Of a DNA stretch of 15,049 bases, positions 1 through 6,170 are shown piece by piece (position 1 is the first letter of the stretch; every line of letters starts with the position of its first letter). Source of the DNA: Calditrichota bacterium (lineage in GTDB: Bacteria > Zixibacteria > MSB-5A5 > GN15 > FEB-12). The stretch lies in NCBI GenBank assembly GCA_008501655.1, contig QQUK01000315.1:1-15049 (forward strand). Direction: 5' to 3'. The notes under the pieces were generated by a model that was not told the origin of the DNA, did no database searches, and saw only the letters and a list, made by a program, of their open reading frames with translations. The translations under genes and the position numbers were made by a program.

Positions 1-21
1 AAGCCCCAAGAGAAAATTAGG

Positions 22-450
22 TCAAATTTGATCCGAATTTTCTTTCGCTGCACGCTTATATTTACCAAAATGTTCGCGGGAGAGGGACTTTTTGAAAGAA
101 CCTTCCTGTACAGCCCAGAAATCTTTCATCTGGCAGGTACCCTGACGCTCACAACGGCAGTTGTCATCTTCAGTACAAAGATTCAAGTGAACCGGACCAT
201 CAATAGCTTCGATTACATCTAAAAACGTGATATCTTTAGGTAATTTTGCGATACGGTAACCACCGGTAACACCCTGATATGAGACTAAAATCCCGCTTCG
301 GGTCAAGTCTTTTAATATTTTTGCTAAGAACTCTCTCGGGATTTCTTCTGCTTCACTGACAGAGTTAATCGAGCCAAGTTTACCTTTAGGCAATGTTGAG
401 AGATGTCTGACTGCTCGTAAGGCATAATCTGATTTACGTGAAAGTCTCAT
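22..450 (-). CDS. Rrf2-family transcriptional regulator with Cys cluster (IscR/NsrR-like)
   Basis: This 142-residue protein has the usual Rrf2 length. The N-terminus (MRLSRKSDYALRA) and residues 30-70 form the winged helix, including the GVTGGYRIAK wing. A cysteine cluster follows: C92, C98, C100 and C106, then the typical FW at 111-112. IscR of E. coli binds 2Fe-2S through C92-X5-C98-X5-C104; here the spacing is C-X5-C-X-C-X5-C, so a cluster-binding sensor is likely but the exact ligands are unclear. It lies divergent to an IscA-type gene and a ferredoxin, which suggests it senses iron-sulfur status or NO/redox and controls that operon and itself. The ATG is preceded by AGGAAA. The stop is TGA, 21 nt from the window edge. 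Family assignment is firm; IscR versus NsrR-like identity is inference. Confidence 0.9.
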   Translation of the reverse strand: MRLSRKSDYALRAVRHLSTLPKGKLGSINSVSEAEEIPREFLAKILKDLTRSGILVSYQGVTGGYRIAKLPKDITFLDVIEAIDGPVHLNLCTEDDNCRCERQGTCQMKDFWAVQEGSFKKSLSREHFGKYKRAAKENSDQI

Positions 451-511
451 TTAAATCGTTTCCTGTGCTTTATAATGTTTAAAAATTTACCTTTACTTCC
501 ATTTTGTCCTG

Positions 512-540
512 ATTATACTAAAAAAGATGCCATTAGTCCA
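512..540 (-). promoter_or_regulatory. Candidate sigma-70-type promoter of the Rrf2 gene
   Basis: On the minus strand TGGACT (535-540) and a perfect TATAAT (512-517) are separated by 17 nt, about 60 nt before the Rrf2 start codon. The spacer contains AAGATGC (plus strand 524-530), which resembles half of an NsrR-type site; that resemblance is weak. Autoregulation by the adjacent Rrf2 protein is a reasonable inference only. Confidence 0.45.
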
Positions 541-548
541 TAAAAAAG

Positions 549-576
549 TTTACAAAACTACATTTTTTTATATATT
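549..576 (+). promoter_or_regulatory. Candidate promoter of the iron-sulfur operon
   Basis: TTTACA (549-554, 5/6 match to TTGACA) and TATATT (571-576, 5/6 match to TATAAT) are 16 nt apart. A start point near 583 would give the IscA-type gene an unusually long leader of about 160 nt. A weaker pair, TTTACT (492-497) and TATACT (514-519), lies further upstream and overlaps the divergent Rrf2 promoter. Confidence 0.4.
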
Positions 577-587
577 CAGGGGATAAA

Positions 588-674
588 ATGGATGAAAAAA
601 GTATAATTAACCTTCTAAAAGCTTCAAATAGGTCTTTTTTTACGTTTTTTCACTATATGAAACTGAAAAATTGA
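588..674 (+). CDS. Possible 28-residue leader peptide upstream of the IscA-type gene
   Basis: This short frame starts with ATG after AGGGGA (578-583, 5 nt spacing) and encodes a basic, Phe-rich 28-residue peptide (MDEKSIINLLKAS, then an aromatic stretch around FFTFFHY). It ends in TGA one base before a hairpin at 675-693. If transcription starts at the promoter ending at 576, the message would begin near 583 and lack most of the ribosome binding site, which argues against translation from that transcript. No homologous peptide is recognised. It is either a leader peptide or a chance frame in an AT-rich leader. Confidence 0.2.
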   Translation: MDEKSIINLLKASNRSFFTFFHYMKLKN

Positions 675-693
675 TTGGAACAAAAAATTCCAA
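675..693 (+). other. Inverted repeat in the iscA leader
   Basis: TTGGAA (675-680) and TTCCAA (688-693) flank a 7-nt A-rich loop, 49 nt before the IscA-type start codon. No T-run follows, so it is not an intrinsic terminator. It could be an RNA structure or a protein-binding dyad. Confidence 0.35.
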
Positions 694-741
694 CCGATGT
701 TTAGTAAGAACTGAAACAAATACTTGTTAAGGAGTTTATAG

Positions 742-1101
742 ATGAGTGAACAGACAAATACACAGTCAAGTAATACAATCGTGACAATCACTGATTCTGC
801 TGCTGCTGAAATCAGTCGGTTAGCTTCCGAAGAAAACGAAGCGCGTCTCTACCTGAGGTTAGGTGTTGCTGCCGGTGGGTGTTCCGGAATGTCTTATAGT
901 ATGGCGTTTGATACAGAAAAGCTCGATGATGACAAAGAACTCAAGATAAACAACATTGATGTCGTCATTTCCGAAAAAGCTTTATCATACCTTCAAGGTA
1001 CTGTATTGGATTATAAAGGCGGAATGCTCGGGGGTGGCTTTGCATTTGAAAATCCAAATGCAAAACGCTCCTGCGGTTGCGGAACATCATTCAGCTGTTA
1101 A
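742..1101 (+). CDS. IscA/HesB-family iron-sulfur cluster carrier
   Basis: This 119-residue A-type carrier binds iron or 2Fe-2S/4Fe-4S clusters and passes them to apo-proteins in the cytoplasm. The three invariant cysteines are present: C47 in AAGGCSGM, and C111 and C113 in the C-terminal CGCG motif. A further cysteine is the last residue (C119). The region before the CGC motif (LDYKGGMLGGGFAFENPNA) is typical of the family. Translation starts at ATG 742 behind AAGGAG with good spacing. It is the first gene after the divergent Rrf2 promoter region and is followed with a 1-nt gap by the DUF2480-like gene. Whether it is the IscA, SufA or ErpA subtype cannot be decided here because no iscU, iscS or sufBCD is adjacent. 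Confidence 0.95.
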   Translation: MSEQTNTQSSNTIVTITDSAAAEISRLASEENEARLYLRLGVAAGGCSGMSYSMAFDTEKLDDDKELKINNIDVVISEKALSYLQGTVLDYKGGMLGGGFAFENPNAKRSCGCGTSFSC

Positions 1102-1102
1102 T

Positions 1103-1357
1103 ATGACATATACAGTACTTGATCCAACTGATTTTACCGAAAAAGGAATCTTTTCAGAAGATTCCTTTTTACATGCCGTAGAATCATTCGATTTTTCAAC
1201 ATATTCCGGTAAAAAAGTTCTGGTACGGGGATGTTCTTCAGCAATCATTCCACCCTGGGCATTTATGAAACTTACCGCAGAATTAGTTCCCCATGCAAAA
1301 TCTATCCGTTTTGGAAATGAGCATGATAATATTCTCTTATATAAAGAGAAAAAATAG
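1103..1357 (+). CDS. Compact DUF2480-like protein
   Basis: This frame encodes 84 residues starting 1 nt after the stop of the IscA-type gene, so translational coupling is likely; no good independent ribosome binding site is visible. From memory, residues about 14-70 resemble the central and C-terminal part of DUF2480 (family motif roughly: short loop, Y-x-G-K-x-V, then T/G-C-S-A-x-x-P-x-W-A-F/Y-M). Here this reads YSGKKVLVRGCSSAIIPPWAFM. Members I recall in Bacteroidota are about twice as long, so this is a shortened form or a domain-only variant lacking the usual N-terminal part. The function of the family is unknown. Its place between an A-type carrier and a ferredoxin points to iron-sulfur metabolism. 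The same frame is open upstream to 956, but that extension overlaps the carrier gene and is not credible. Confidence 0.7.
   Translation: MTYTVLDPTDFTEKGIFSEDSFLHAVESFDFSTYSGKKVLVRGCSSAIIPPWAFMKLTAELVPHAKSIRFGNEHDNILLYKEKK
1140..1170 (+). other. Perfect 13-bp terminator-like hairpin inside the DUF2480-like gene
   Basis: AAAAAGGAATCTT (1140-1152) is perfectly repeated inverted at 1158-1170, with a 5-nt loop (TTCAG). The downstream arm ends in TTTTT and the upstream arm begins AAAAA, the layout of a bidirectional intrinsic terminator, though the stem is AT-rich. It covers about codons 13-23 of the DUF2480-like gene. Confidence 0.6.
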
Positions 1358-1422
1358 ATTGATTTTCCGAAATTTATTTTTATACTCAGCCCTACGAATA
1401 GAAATAAAGGATTAGCTATAAC

Positions 1423-1740
1423 ATGCCAAAAATAAAATTTTTACCGGCTGACAAAGAAATTGAAGTCGCTGAAGGTACCAACCTTCTTGATGCCGCGCTC
1501 GATAACAATATCCAGATCGATCATAATTGCGGGGGTAACTGCGCCTGCTCAACCTGCCATGTCGTAGTTGAAAAAGGTTTTGATTCACTTGGTGAGATGA
1601 CTGAAGATGAGGAAGATATGCTTGATGAAGCTGAAAATCTTACTGATCAGTCAAGATTAGCTTGCCAATGTAAGGTTGTTACTGATATGGTTATTAATAT
1701 TCCTCCCAAAGAATCCGACTGGGAAGATGATACGTTTTAA
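1423..1740 (+). CDS. fdx: ISC-type 2Fe-2S ferredoxin
   Basis: This 105-residue acidic protein is an adrenodoxin/ISC-type ferredoxin that supplies electrons during iron-sulfur cluster assembly in the cytoplasm. The cluster ligands are C36, C42, C45 and C81, giving C-X5-C-X2-C-X35-C, the same spacing as E. coli Fdx. The extra conserved cysteine of that group is also present (C40). The ligand loop reads NCGGNCACSTCHV and the C-terminal motif RLACQCKV. The tail is rich in Asp and Glu. ATG 1423 follows AAAGGA. It is separated by 65 nt from the DUF2480-like gene and directly followed by a strong terminator, so it closes the operon. iscS, iscU, hscA and hscB are not in the window. Confidence 0.95.
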   Translation: MPKIKFLPADKEIEVAEGTNLLDAALDNNIQIDHNCGGNCACSTCHVVVEKGFDSLGEMTEDEEDMLDEAENLTDQSRLACQCKVVTDMVINIPPKESDWEDDTF

Positions 1741-1760
1741 AATGAAACAGTTAAAGATAT

Positions 1761-1785
1761 AACCCGCAGCAATGCGGGTTTTTTT
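1761..1785 (+). terminator. Intrinsic terminator of the iron-sulfur operon
   Basis: AACCCGCA (1761-1768) and TGCGGGTT (1773-1780) form a GC-rich stem with a 4-nt loop, followed by further T residues to 1785. It lies 20 nt after the ferredoxin stop. Confidence 0.92.
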
Positions 1786-1818
1786 ATGCCTGTCTTCTCG
1801 CAGTAAATCCTTATCTCA

Positions 1819-1861
1819 TTGTCATATCTGTCGATATATAACGATAGTACGGATATATATC
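1819..1861 (+). promoter_or_regulatory. Candidate promoter and AT-rich dyad before the prepilin operon
   Basis: TTGTCA (1819-1824) and GATAGT (1843-1848) are 18 nt apart and would start transcription only a few bases before the ATG at 1863. GATATATA (1833-1840) and TATATATC (1854-1861) form an 8-bp inverted repeat ending next to the start codon. No good ribosome binding site is seen, which fits either a nearly leaderless message or start-site control by the structure. The promoter match is modest. Confidence 0.3.
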
Positions 1862-1862
1862 T

Positions 1863-3113
1863 ATGAGACAGAAACTAACTAAAAATAATGGATATTCTCT
1901 TTTTGAGATGGTTGTGGTAATCATCGTATTGGCTGTTCTTGTTACGGTAGCATTCAGATATATGCAGCCAAACATCGATATTGCCAAAACCGAAGAGACA
2001 AAACAGGAACTAAAACAGATTGCTTATGCGATTGCCGGAAATCCTGAATTAGTCTCCGGCGGCAGTAGAACTGATTTTGGATATGTCGGCGACAACGGCT
2101 CTCTCCCCTCTTCTCTAGCTGATTTAGTTACAAACCCCGGGATGGGGACTTGGGATGGTCCCTATATAGAAGATGATTTTTATACAGCCTCAGCATCGAT
2201 AGAATCTGAATATTTAAGAGATGGCTGGGGAAAAACATATTCATACTCCGGTTCAGTAGCGATTACATCAACGGGAAGCGGCGGCAGTATTACACAGGAA
2301 TTTGCATCGACTTCAGCTGATTTACTTACAAACAATATATCGTTTACTATTTTTGATTTCCAATACTGTCCCCCGGGCATTATCTATAAAGACTCAATCT
2401 CTGTTTCGGTCACTTACCCAAACGGAGTCGGCGGGATGCAAACCGATGTCAATAATCCAGCTGCTAACGGTTTTGTATCATTCAATGGAATACCGATAGG
2501 ACAGCATGATATATTTGTTATAAACCTCACATCCAATGATACAATTCGTTCAAAAGTAAACATTAATCCGAAATCTAACCTGCATAGAGATATACAGATT
2601 CCAAATGTACTATGGTGCGACACATCATCAGGTGGAGGAGGTAGCGGTGTTTCCGGTGTTGAGACACTCCGTCCAAACGGTTCCGGTTCTTCAAGTCAAT
2701 TAGAGGATGAAAATTGTTCTACCAACTGGCAGTGTGTCGACGAAGTAACAGCAGATGATAATGGAACGTATGTCAAAGGTGAAAACAACAGCTGGCAATA
2801 TGATTTATACAATGTTGAAAACAGTTCAGTGGGAACAGGGACAATCGATTCTGTTGTTGTCTTTATCAATGTTGATGGTAATCATGGAAACCAAAAAGCA
2901 AGAACATATATTCGTACTCATGGAAACAATTATCAAGGGTCCCAGTTAACACCTCCAAGCAGTTATACGATTTATTCCACGACTTATGCAACAAATCCAA
3001 ATACATCATCATCATGGACTTGGTCAGAAATCGATGATTTACAAATTGGTGCCGGGCTCAGGAGAGAAGCAAGACTAACACAAGTATGGGTTGAGGTTTA
3101 TTATACAAACTAA
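1863..3113 (+). CDS. Prepilin 1: GspG-like core, beta module, unknown C-terminal domain
   Basis: This 416-residue type IV pilin-like protein has a class III signal: prepilin peptidase should cut after G10, leaving YSLFE with the conserved Glu at +5 and a hydrophobic helix (about 11-31). Residues about 45-145 resemble the GspG core: SRTDFGYVGDNG, LPSSLADL, TWDGPYI and DGWGKTYSY. Residues about 150-245 form a beta-sandwich-like module shared by all four pilins (PPGIIYKDSI, YPNG, IPIGQH). A Gly/Ser linker (254-265) leads to a 150-residue C-terminal domain rich in Asn, Ser, Thr, Trp and Tyr, with C285 and C291 possibly disulfide-bonded. That domain looks like an all-beta, lectin-like fold, but I cannot name the family. 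It is the first gene of a four-gene run and probably sits at a pilus tip. GspG-like classification is inference from motifs. Confidence 0.85.
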   Translation: MRQKLTKNNGYSLFEMVVVIIVLAVLVTVAFRYMQPNIDIAKTEETKQELKQIAYAIAGNPELVSGGSRTDFGYVGDNGSLPSSLADLVTNPGMGTWDGPYIEDDFYTASASIESEYLRDGWGKTYSYSGSVAITSTGSGGSITQEFASTSADLLTNNISFTIFDFQYCPPGIIYKDSISVSVTYPNGVGGMQTDVNNPAANGFVSFNGIPIGQHDIFVINLTSNDTIRSKVNINPKSNLHRDIQIPNVLWCDTSSGGGGSGVSGVETLRPNGSGSSSQLEDENCSTNWQCVDEVTADDNGTYVKGENNSWQYDLYNVENSSVGTGTIDSVVVFINVDGNHGNQKARTYIRTHGNNYQGSQLTPPSSYTIYSTTYATNPNTSSSWTWSEIDDLQIGAGLRREARLTQVWVEVYYTN

Positions 3114-3115
3114 AT

Positions 3116-4582
3116 ATGAGAAAAATTAATAACATACTTGGCTTTGGATTGATCGAAGTTACAATCATTATTATAACGATTGGAATACTTGCCTCAATCG
3201 CCATGCAGTCTATGACGGTTTTAATCACCGACCAGAGGAAAGTTTCCACCGAGCGTGAGATGGAGATGCTTGCAGATGCAATCCGGGGTAATCCTGAGAT
3301 TACAAACAACGGGATGCGGTCGGATTTTGGGTACATCGGTGATGTCGGAGCGTTTCCTCCTAATCTTGACGCACTTAAATCAAACCCCGGTGGCTATGCA
3401 ACCTGGAATGGCCCATATATCAAAAACGAAATCACCGAAGATACTGATGGATTTAAAACAGATGAATGGGGGGAACCATATACTTATACCGGTGGTATCA
3501 CGATAACCTCAACCGGGGGAAGTTCAGCCATTACCGAAAAAATTGCTGATGCAACTTCTGATTATCTGCTCAATCAATTCAACGGTGAAATTTTAGATGG
3601 TGCATCTAATCCTCCTGGTGTTACATATATAGACTCAATAGAAATCCTGATAACCATTCCGAACGGCAGCGGTGGAACATTGACAAAATCATATCAGGCT
3701 GATGCCTCCGGTTCATTTACACTCGATTCGCTTCCGGTGGGTTCTCATCCGTTTCAAATAATTTATACTCCTAACATTGATACACTTTATACATTTTTAA
3801 CAATACTTCCCCGGCATAAATCGGACAGGATTTTTCGGTTTACAGAAAGTTATTTTGACGGATCTGGTTCTGGTGGAGAGTCTGGCTGTACCGCTGAACC
3901 GTTATTAACCTTAGGTCTTATCCTTCATTGGGACTTTAATGATACTACATCCCAGACTGTGTTTGATGTCTCTGCTAACGGAAATGACGGTGTACTCGGT
4001 TCCTCAACATCAATTGAATCAAATGATCCGACATGGACAGAAGATGGAAGGTACTGTTCGGGGCTATATTTTGACGGAAGCAATGATGTTGTGTTTGATG
4101 CTGACGCAGAAGATTACCTCAATGATATCAATACAGTTACCTTTGCAGTTTGGGTTAAATCAGAAGTCACCAATGTCGATAGAGGCATCATGTTCTCAAA
4201 ACTTCCGGATGGTAGTGATGAAAACTTTGGTATCAGGTATGACGGAGGTGGATTGTATGGAGGGGCAAACAGTACAATCAAAGCATCAATAAGATCTTCA
4301 ACTGGATATAATCAGGTTGAAGGAGAAGCTAATTCTCAATCTACAGATTGGCAGCATATCGCATTGGTTTGGGAACATGGAAACATTCTCAAAATATATG
4401 TAGATGGTGTACTGCAAACTTTAACATATACTGACTCTGCGGTCAATGGAGTCGTAAAAAATGTTGACAGACTTTTAATAGGTGTCGGTACAAAAGGTTT
4501 CAACTGGTATGGATATATTGATGATGTCAGAATTTATAATCGGGCTTTGTCAGCCTCAGAGATACAGACTTTGGCGAATTAA
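3116..4582 (+). CDS. Prepilin 2: GspG-like core, beta module and LamG domain
   Basis: This 488-residue protein has a prepilin site after G9 (FGLIE, Glu at +5) and a hydrophobic helix to about residue 30. The GspG-like core is at about 45-140 (MRSDFGYIGDVG, TWNGPYI, DEWGEPYTY). The shared beta module is at about 148-245 (PPGVTYIDSI, IPNGSGG, SLPVGSH). A Gly/Ser linker (249-257) precedes a LamG/concanavalin A-like jelly-roll at about 266-486. Hallmarks there are LHWDFNDT, NGNDGVLG, LYFDGSND, FAVWVKSE, WQHIALVWE, IYVDGVLQ and the closing YIDDVRIYNRALSASEI. Such domains bind carbohydrates or proteins, often with calcium. The gene starts 2 nt after prepilin 1 and is probably translationally coupled. 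A surface adhesin carried on a pilin is the best reading. C258 and C314 could form a disulfide. Confidence 0.9.
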   Translation: MRKINNILGFGLIEVTIIIITIGILASIAMQSMTVLITDQRKVSTEREMEMLADAIRGNPEITNNGMRSDFGYIGDVGAFPPNLDALKSNPGGYATWNGPYIKNEITEDTDGFKTDEWGEPYTYTGGITITSTGGSSAITEKIADATSDYLLNQFNGEILDGASNPPGVTYIDSIEILITIPNGSGGTLTKSYQADASGSFTLDSLPVGSHPFQIIYTPNIDTLYTFLTILPRHKSDRIFRFTESYFDGSGSGGESGCTAEPLLTLGLILHWDFNDTTSQTVFDVSANGNDGVLGSSTSIESNDPTWTEDGRYCSGLYFDGSNDVVFDADAEDYLNDINTVTFAVWVKSEVTNVDRGIMFSKLPDGSDENFGIRYDGGGLYGGANSTIKASIRSSTGYNQVEGEANSQSTDWQHIALVWEHGNILKIYVDGVLQTLTYTDSAVNGVVKNVDRLLIGVGTKGFNWYGYIDDVRIYNRALSASEIQTLAN

Positions 4583-4585
4583 ACT

Positions 4586-5326
4586 ATGAAAATTAATTTC
4601 GGACATAAAGGATTTACCTTAATCGAAGTAGTCATGGCAGTTGTAATCGCCGGAATTCTTGCAACTATTGCAATACGTTCAACAGTAACGATTACTGAAA
4701 CAGGACGAGTTGAGATTACCAAAACCGAACTTAAAGATATAGGATATGCAATAAGCGGTAATCCGAATTTAGAAAATAATGGAATCAGGACAGATTTTGG
4801 TTATGTCGGCGATGTCGGAGCTTTGCCAACTACTCTTAACGATCTGTTGACTAACCCGGGAGGTTACGCAACCTGGAACGGACCGTATGTAAAAAACAGA
4901 TTCGATCAAACACCCTCTGATTATTTAGAAGATGCCTGGGGAGTTGCTTATTCGTATTCAGGAGTTGATCTGACATCAACCGGTTCCGGTACTAACATTG
5001 TTCATAAGGTTGGACAGAATACATCCGAGTTCCTTTTAAACAGTGTATCAGGAAACATATACGATGCTGATGGTACCCCTCCGGGAACTATATATAAAGA
5101 TTCAATAGTTGTATTACTGACAATCCCAAACGGTGCCGGTGCATTAGTAAGCAAAGGTATCTACCCCGATTTAGGCGGGTATTTTTCATATGATTCTATT
5201 CCTGTCGGGAATCATGATCTGCTTATTATATATCAGCCTACAAATGACACACTCCGCCGACTTGTATCGGTCCTTCCAAACTCCGAGCATTTTAATTCAT
5301 ATCTTTTGTCGGAGGAGTTATGGTAA
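4586..5326 (+). CDS. Prepilin 3: GspG-like core plus beta module
   Basis: This 246-residue prepilin has a cleavage site after G9 (FTLIE, Glu at +5) and a hydrophobic helix to about residue 30. The core runs to about residue 140 (IRTDFGYVGDVG, TWNGPYV, DAWGVAYSY). The beta module is at about 148-235 (PPGTIYKDSI, IPNGAGA, GGYFSYDSIPVGNH), whose G-x-F-x-x-x-x-x-P-x-G pattern recalls carboxypeptidase-regulatory-like domains. No further C-terminal domain follows, so this is a basic form of the family and a candidate for a shaft subunit. It lies 3 nt after prepilin 2 and overlaps prepilin 4 by 7 nt. There are no cysteines, unlike prepilins 1 and 2. Confidence 0.9.
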   Translation: MKINFGHKGFTLIEVVMAVVIAGILATIAIRSTVTITETGRVEITKTELKDIGYAISGNPNLENNGIRTDFGYVGDVGALPTTLNDLLTNPGGYATWNGPYVKNRFDQTPSDYLEDAWGVAYSYSGVDLTSTGSGTNIVHKVGQNTSEFLLNSVSGNIYDADGTPPGTIYKDSIVVLLTIPNGAGALVSKGIYPDLGGYFSYDSIPVGNHDLLIIYQPTNDTLRRLVSVLPNSEHFNSYLLSEELW

Positions 5327-6042
5327 ACAATAAAGGATACACACTCATCGAACTGGTTTTAATTATTCTTTTAATCGGAGTAATTTCATCGGTTGCTGTT
5401 CGGCAGATGACTTCATCGGTACAGACCGCCCAGTATGAACATAGCAAACAGGAGCTTGACCAGCTGGCATATGCGATTGTCGGCGACCCCCATGTGTTTG
5501 CCAACGGTTCCCGTTCTGATTTCGGCTATGTCGGTGATGTTGGCGCTCTCCCTCCGAATCTTGACGCTCTGGTTTCAAATCCGGGATATGGAACATGGGA
5601 TGGTCCCTATATGACCAACGGAACCGGCAATAATGATTTTAAAAATGACAGCTGGAACAGTAATTATATTCTTACAGGCACATCAATTCGATCGACCGGT
5701 TCGGGAAGCAATATTGATAAAGAGCTGGCACCTTCGGTGAATGCTTTACTTGCCAATACAGTTTCAGGATATATCATCGACGCATCCGGCCAGGCTCCGG
5801 GAACGGTGTATGCTGATTCAATGCTTGTCCGTTTGATTTATCCGAACGGAAGTGGCGGATATACAACAGCAGCAATATCGCCGTCTAAATCCGGTTCATT
5901 TTCATTTTCATCTTTACCGATTGGTGTGCATAACCTTGAAGTAATCTATCATCCCGATACAGATACAGTTCGGTATTCTGTTGCTGTCCTTCCTGAATCA
6001 AACATAAAAATGAATATAGTTTTTCCGGCAGATTTGTTTTAA
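5320..6042 (+). CDS. Prepilin 4: GspG-like core plus beta module
   Basis: This 240-residue prepilin has a cleavage site after G6 (YTLIE, Glu at +5) and a short basic leader. The core at about 40-130 contains SRSDFGYVGDVG, LPPNLDAL and TWDGPYM, but the WG motif of the others is replaced by SWNSNY (111-116). The beta module is at about 138-230 (APGTVYADSM, YPNGSGG, SLPIGVH). ATG 5320 follows GGAGGAG at 5311-5317 and overlaps the end of prepilin 3 by 7 nt, the classic sign of coupled translation. It is the last gene of the run; downstream is the hairpin cluster at 6049-6199. It contains no cysteines. Equal abundance with prepilin 3 is plausible but not shown. Confidence 0.9.
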   Translation: MVNNKGYTLIELVLIILLIGVISSVAVRQMTSSVQTAQYEHSKQELDQLAYAIVGDPHVFANGSRSDFGYVGDVGALPPNLDALVSNPGYGTWDGPYMTNGTGNNDFKNDSWNSNYILTGTSIRSTGSGSNIDKELAPSVNALLANTVSGYIIDASGQAPGTVYADSMLVRLIYPNGSGGYTTAAISPSKSGSFSFSSLPIGVHNLEVIYHPDTDTVRYSVAVLPESNIKMNIVFPADLF

Positions 6043-6048
6043 AAAAAA

Positions 6049-6071
6049 GAACAGGTAAGCCTGTTCCCTAC
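6049..6071 (-). repeat. REP-like hairpin 1 with GTAG foot
   Basis: GAACAGG (6049-6055) pairs with CCTGTTC (6060-6066). On the minus strand GTAG (6068-6071) sits one base 5' of the stem, the layout of REP elements. It begins 6 nt after the prepilin 4 stop but lacks a T-run, so it is a poor intrinsic terminator. Confidence 0.55.
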
Positions 6072-6091
6072 GATTTGTGCAAGGTAGTTGA

Positions 6092-6117
6092 GTAGGTCGA
6101 AAGTCTTGACTTTCGAC
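6092..6117 (+). repeat. REP-like hairpin 2 with GTAG foot
   Basis: GTCGAAAGTC (6096-6105) pairs perfectly with GACTTTCGAC (6108-6117) around a TT loop. GTAG (6092-6095) directly abuts the 5' side on the plus strand. Orientation is opposite to hairpins 1 and 4. Confidence 0.6.
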
Positions 6118-6120
6118 GAA

Positions 6121-6145
6121 GCTGTCAGGCAGGATGCCTGACAGC
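6121..6145. repeat. Hairpin 3, perfect 11-bp stem
   Basis: GCTGTCAGGCA (6121-6131) pairs with TGCCTGACAGC (6135-6145) around a GGA loop. No GTAG abuts it; it follows hairpin 2 after GAA, so the two may be one composite unit. Confidence 0.6.
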
Positions 6146-6170
6146 ACAGGACTGGAGATATATTGATAAA

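Noticed and set aside
956..1102. Upstream extension of the DUF2480-like frame
   Set aside because: It would overlap the IscA-type gene almost entirely in another frame; the ATG at 1103, 1 nt after that gene's stop, gives the sensible start.
1863..6042. A complete type II secretion or type IV pilus gene cluster
   Set aside because: Only prepilin-like subunits are present; no ATPase, inner-membrane platform, secretin or prepilin peptidase is encoded here.
6049..6066. Intrinsic terminator of the prepilin operon
   Set aside because: The stem is followed by CCTACG rather than a T-run; the REP-like reading explains the flanking GTAG better, although it may still stop transcription partly.
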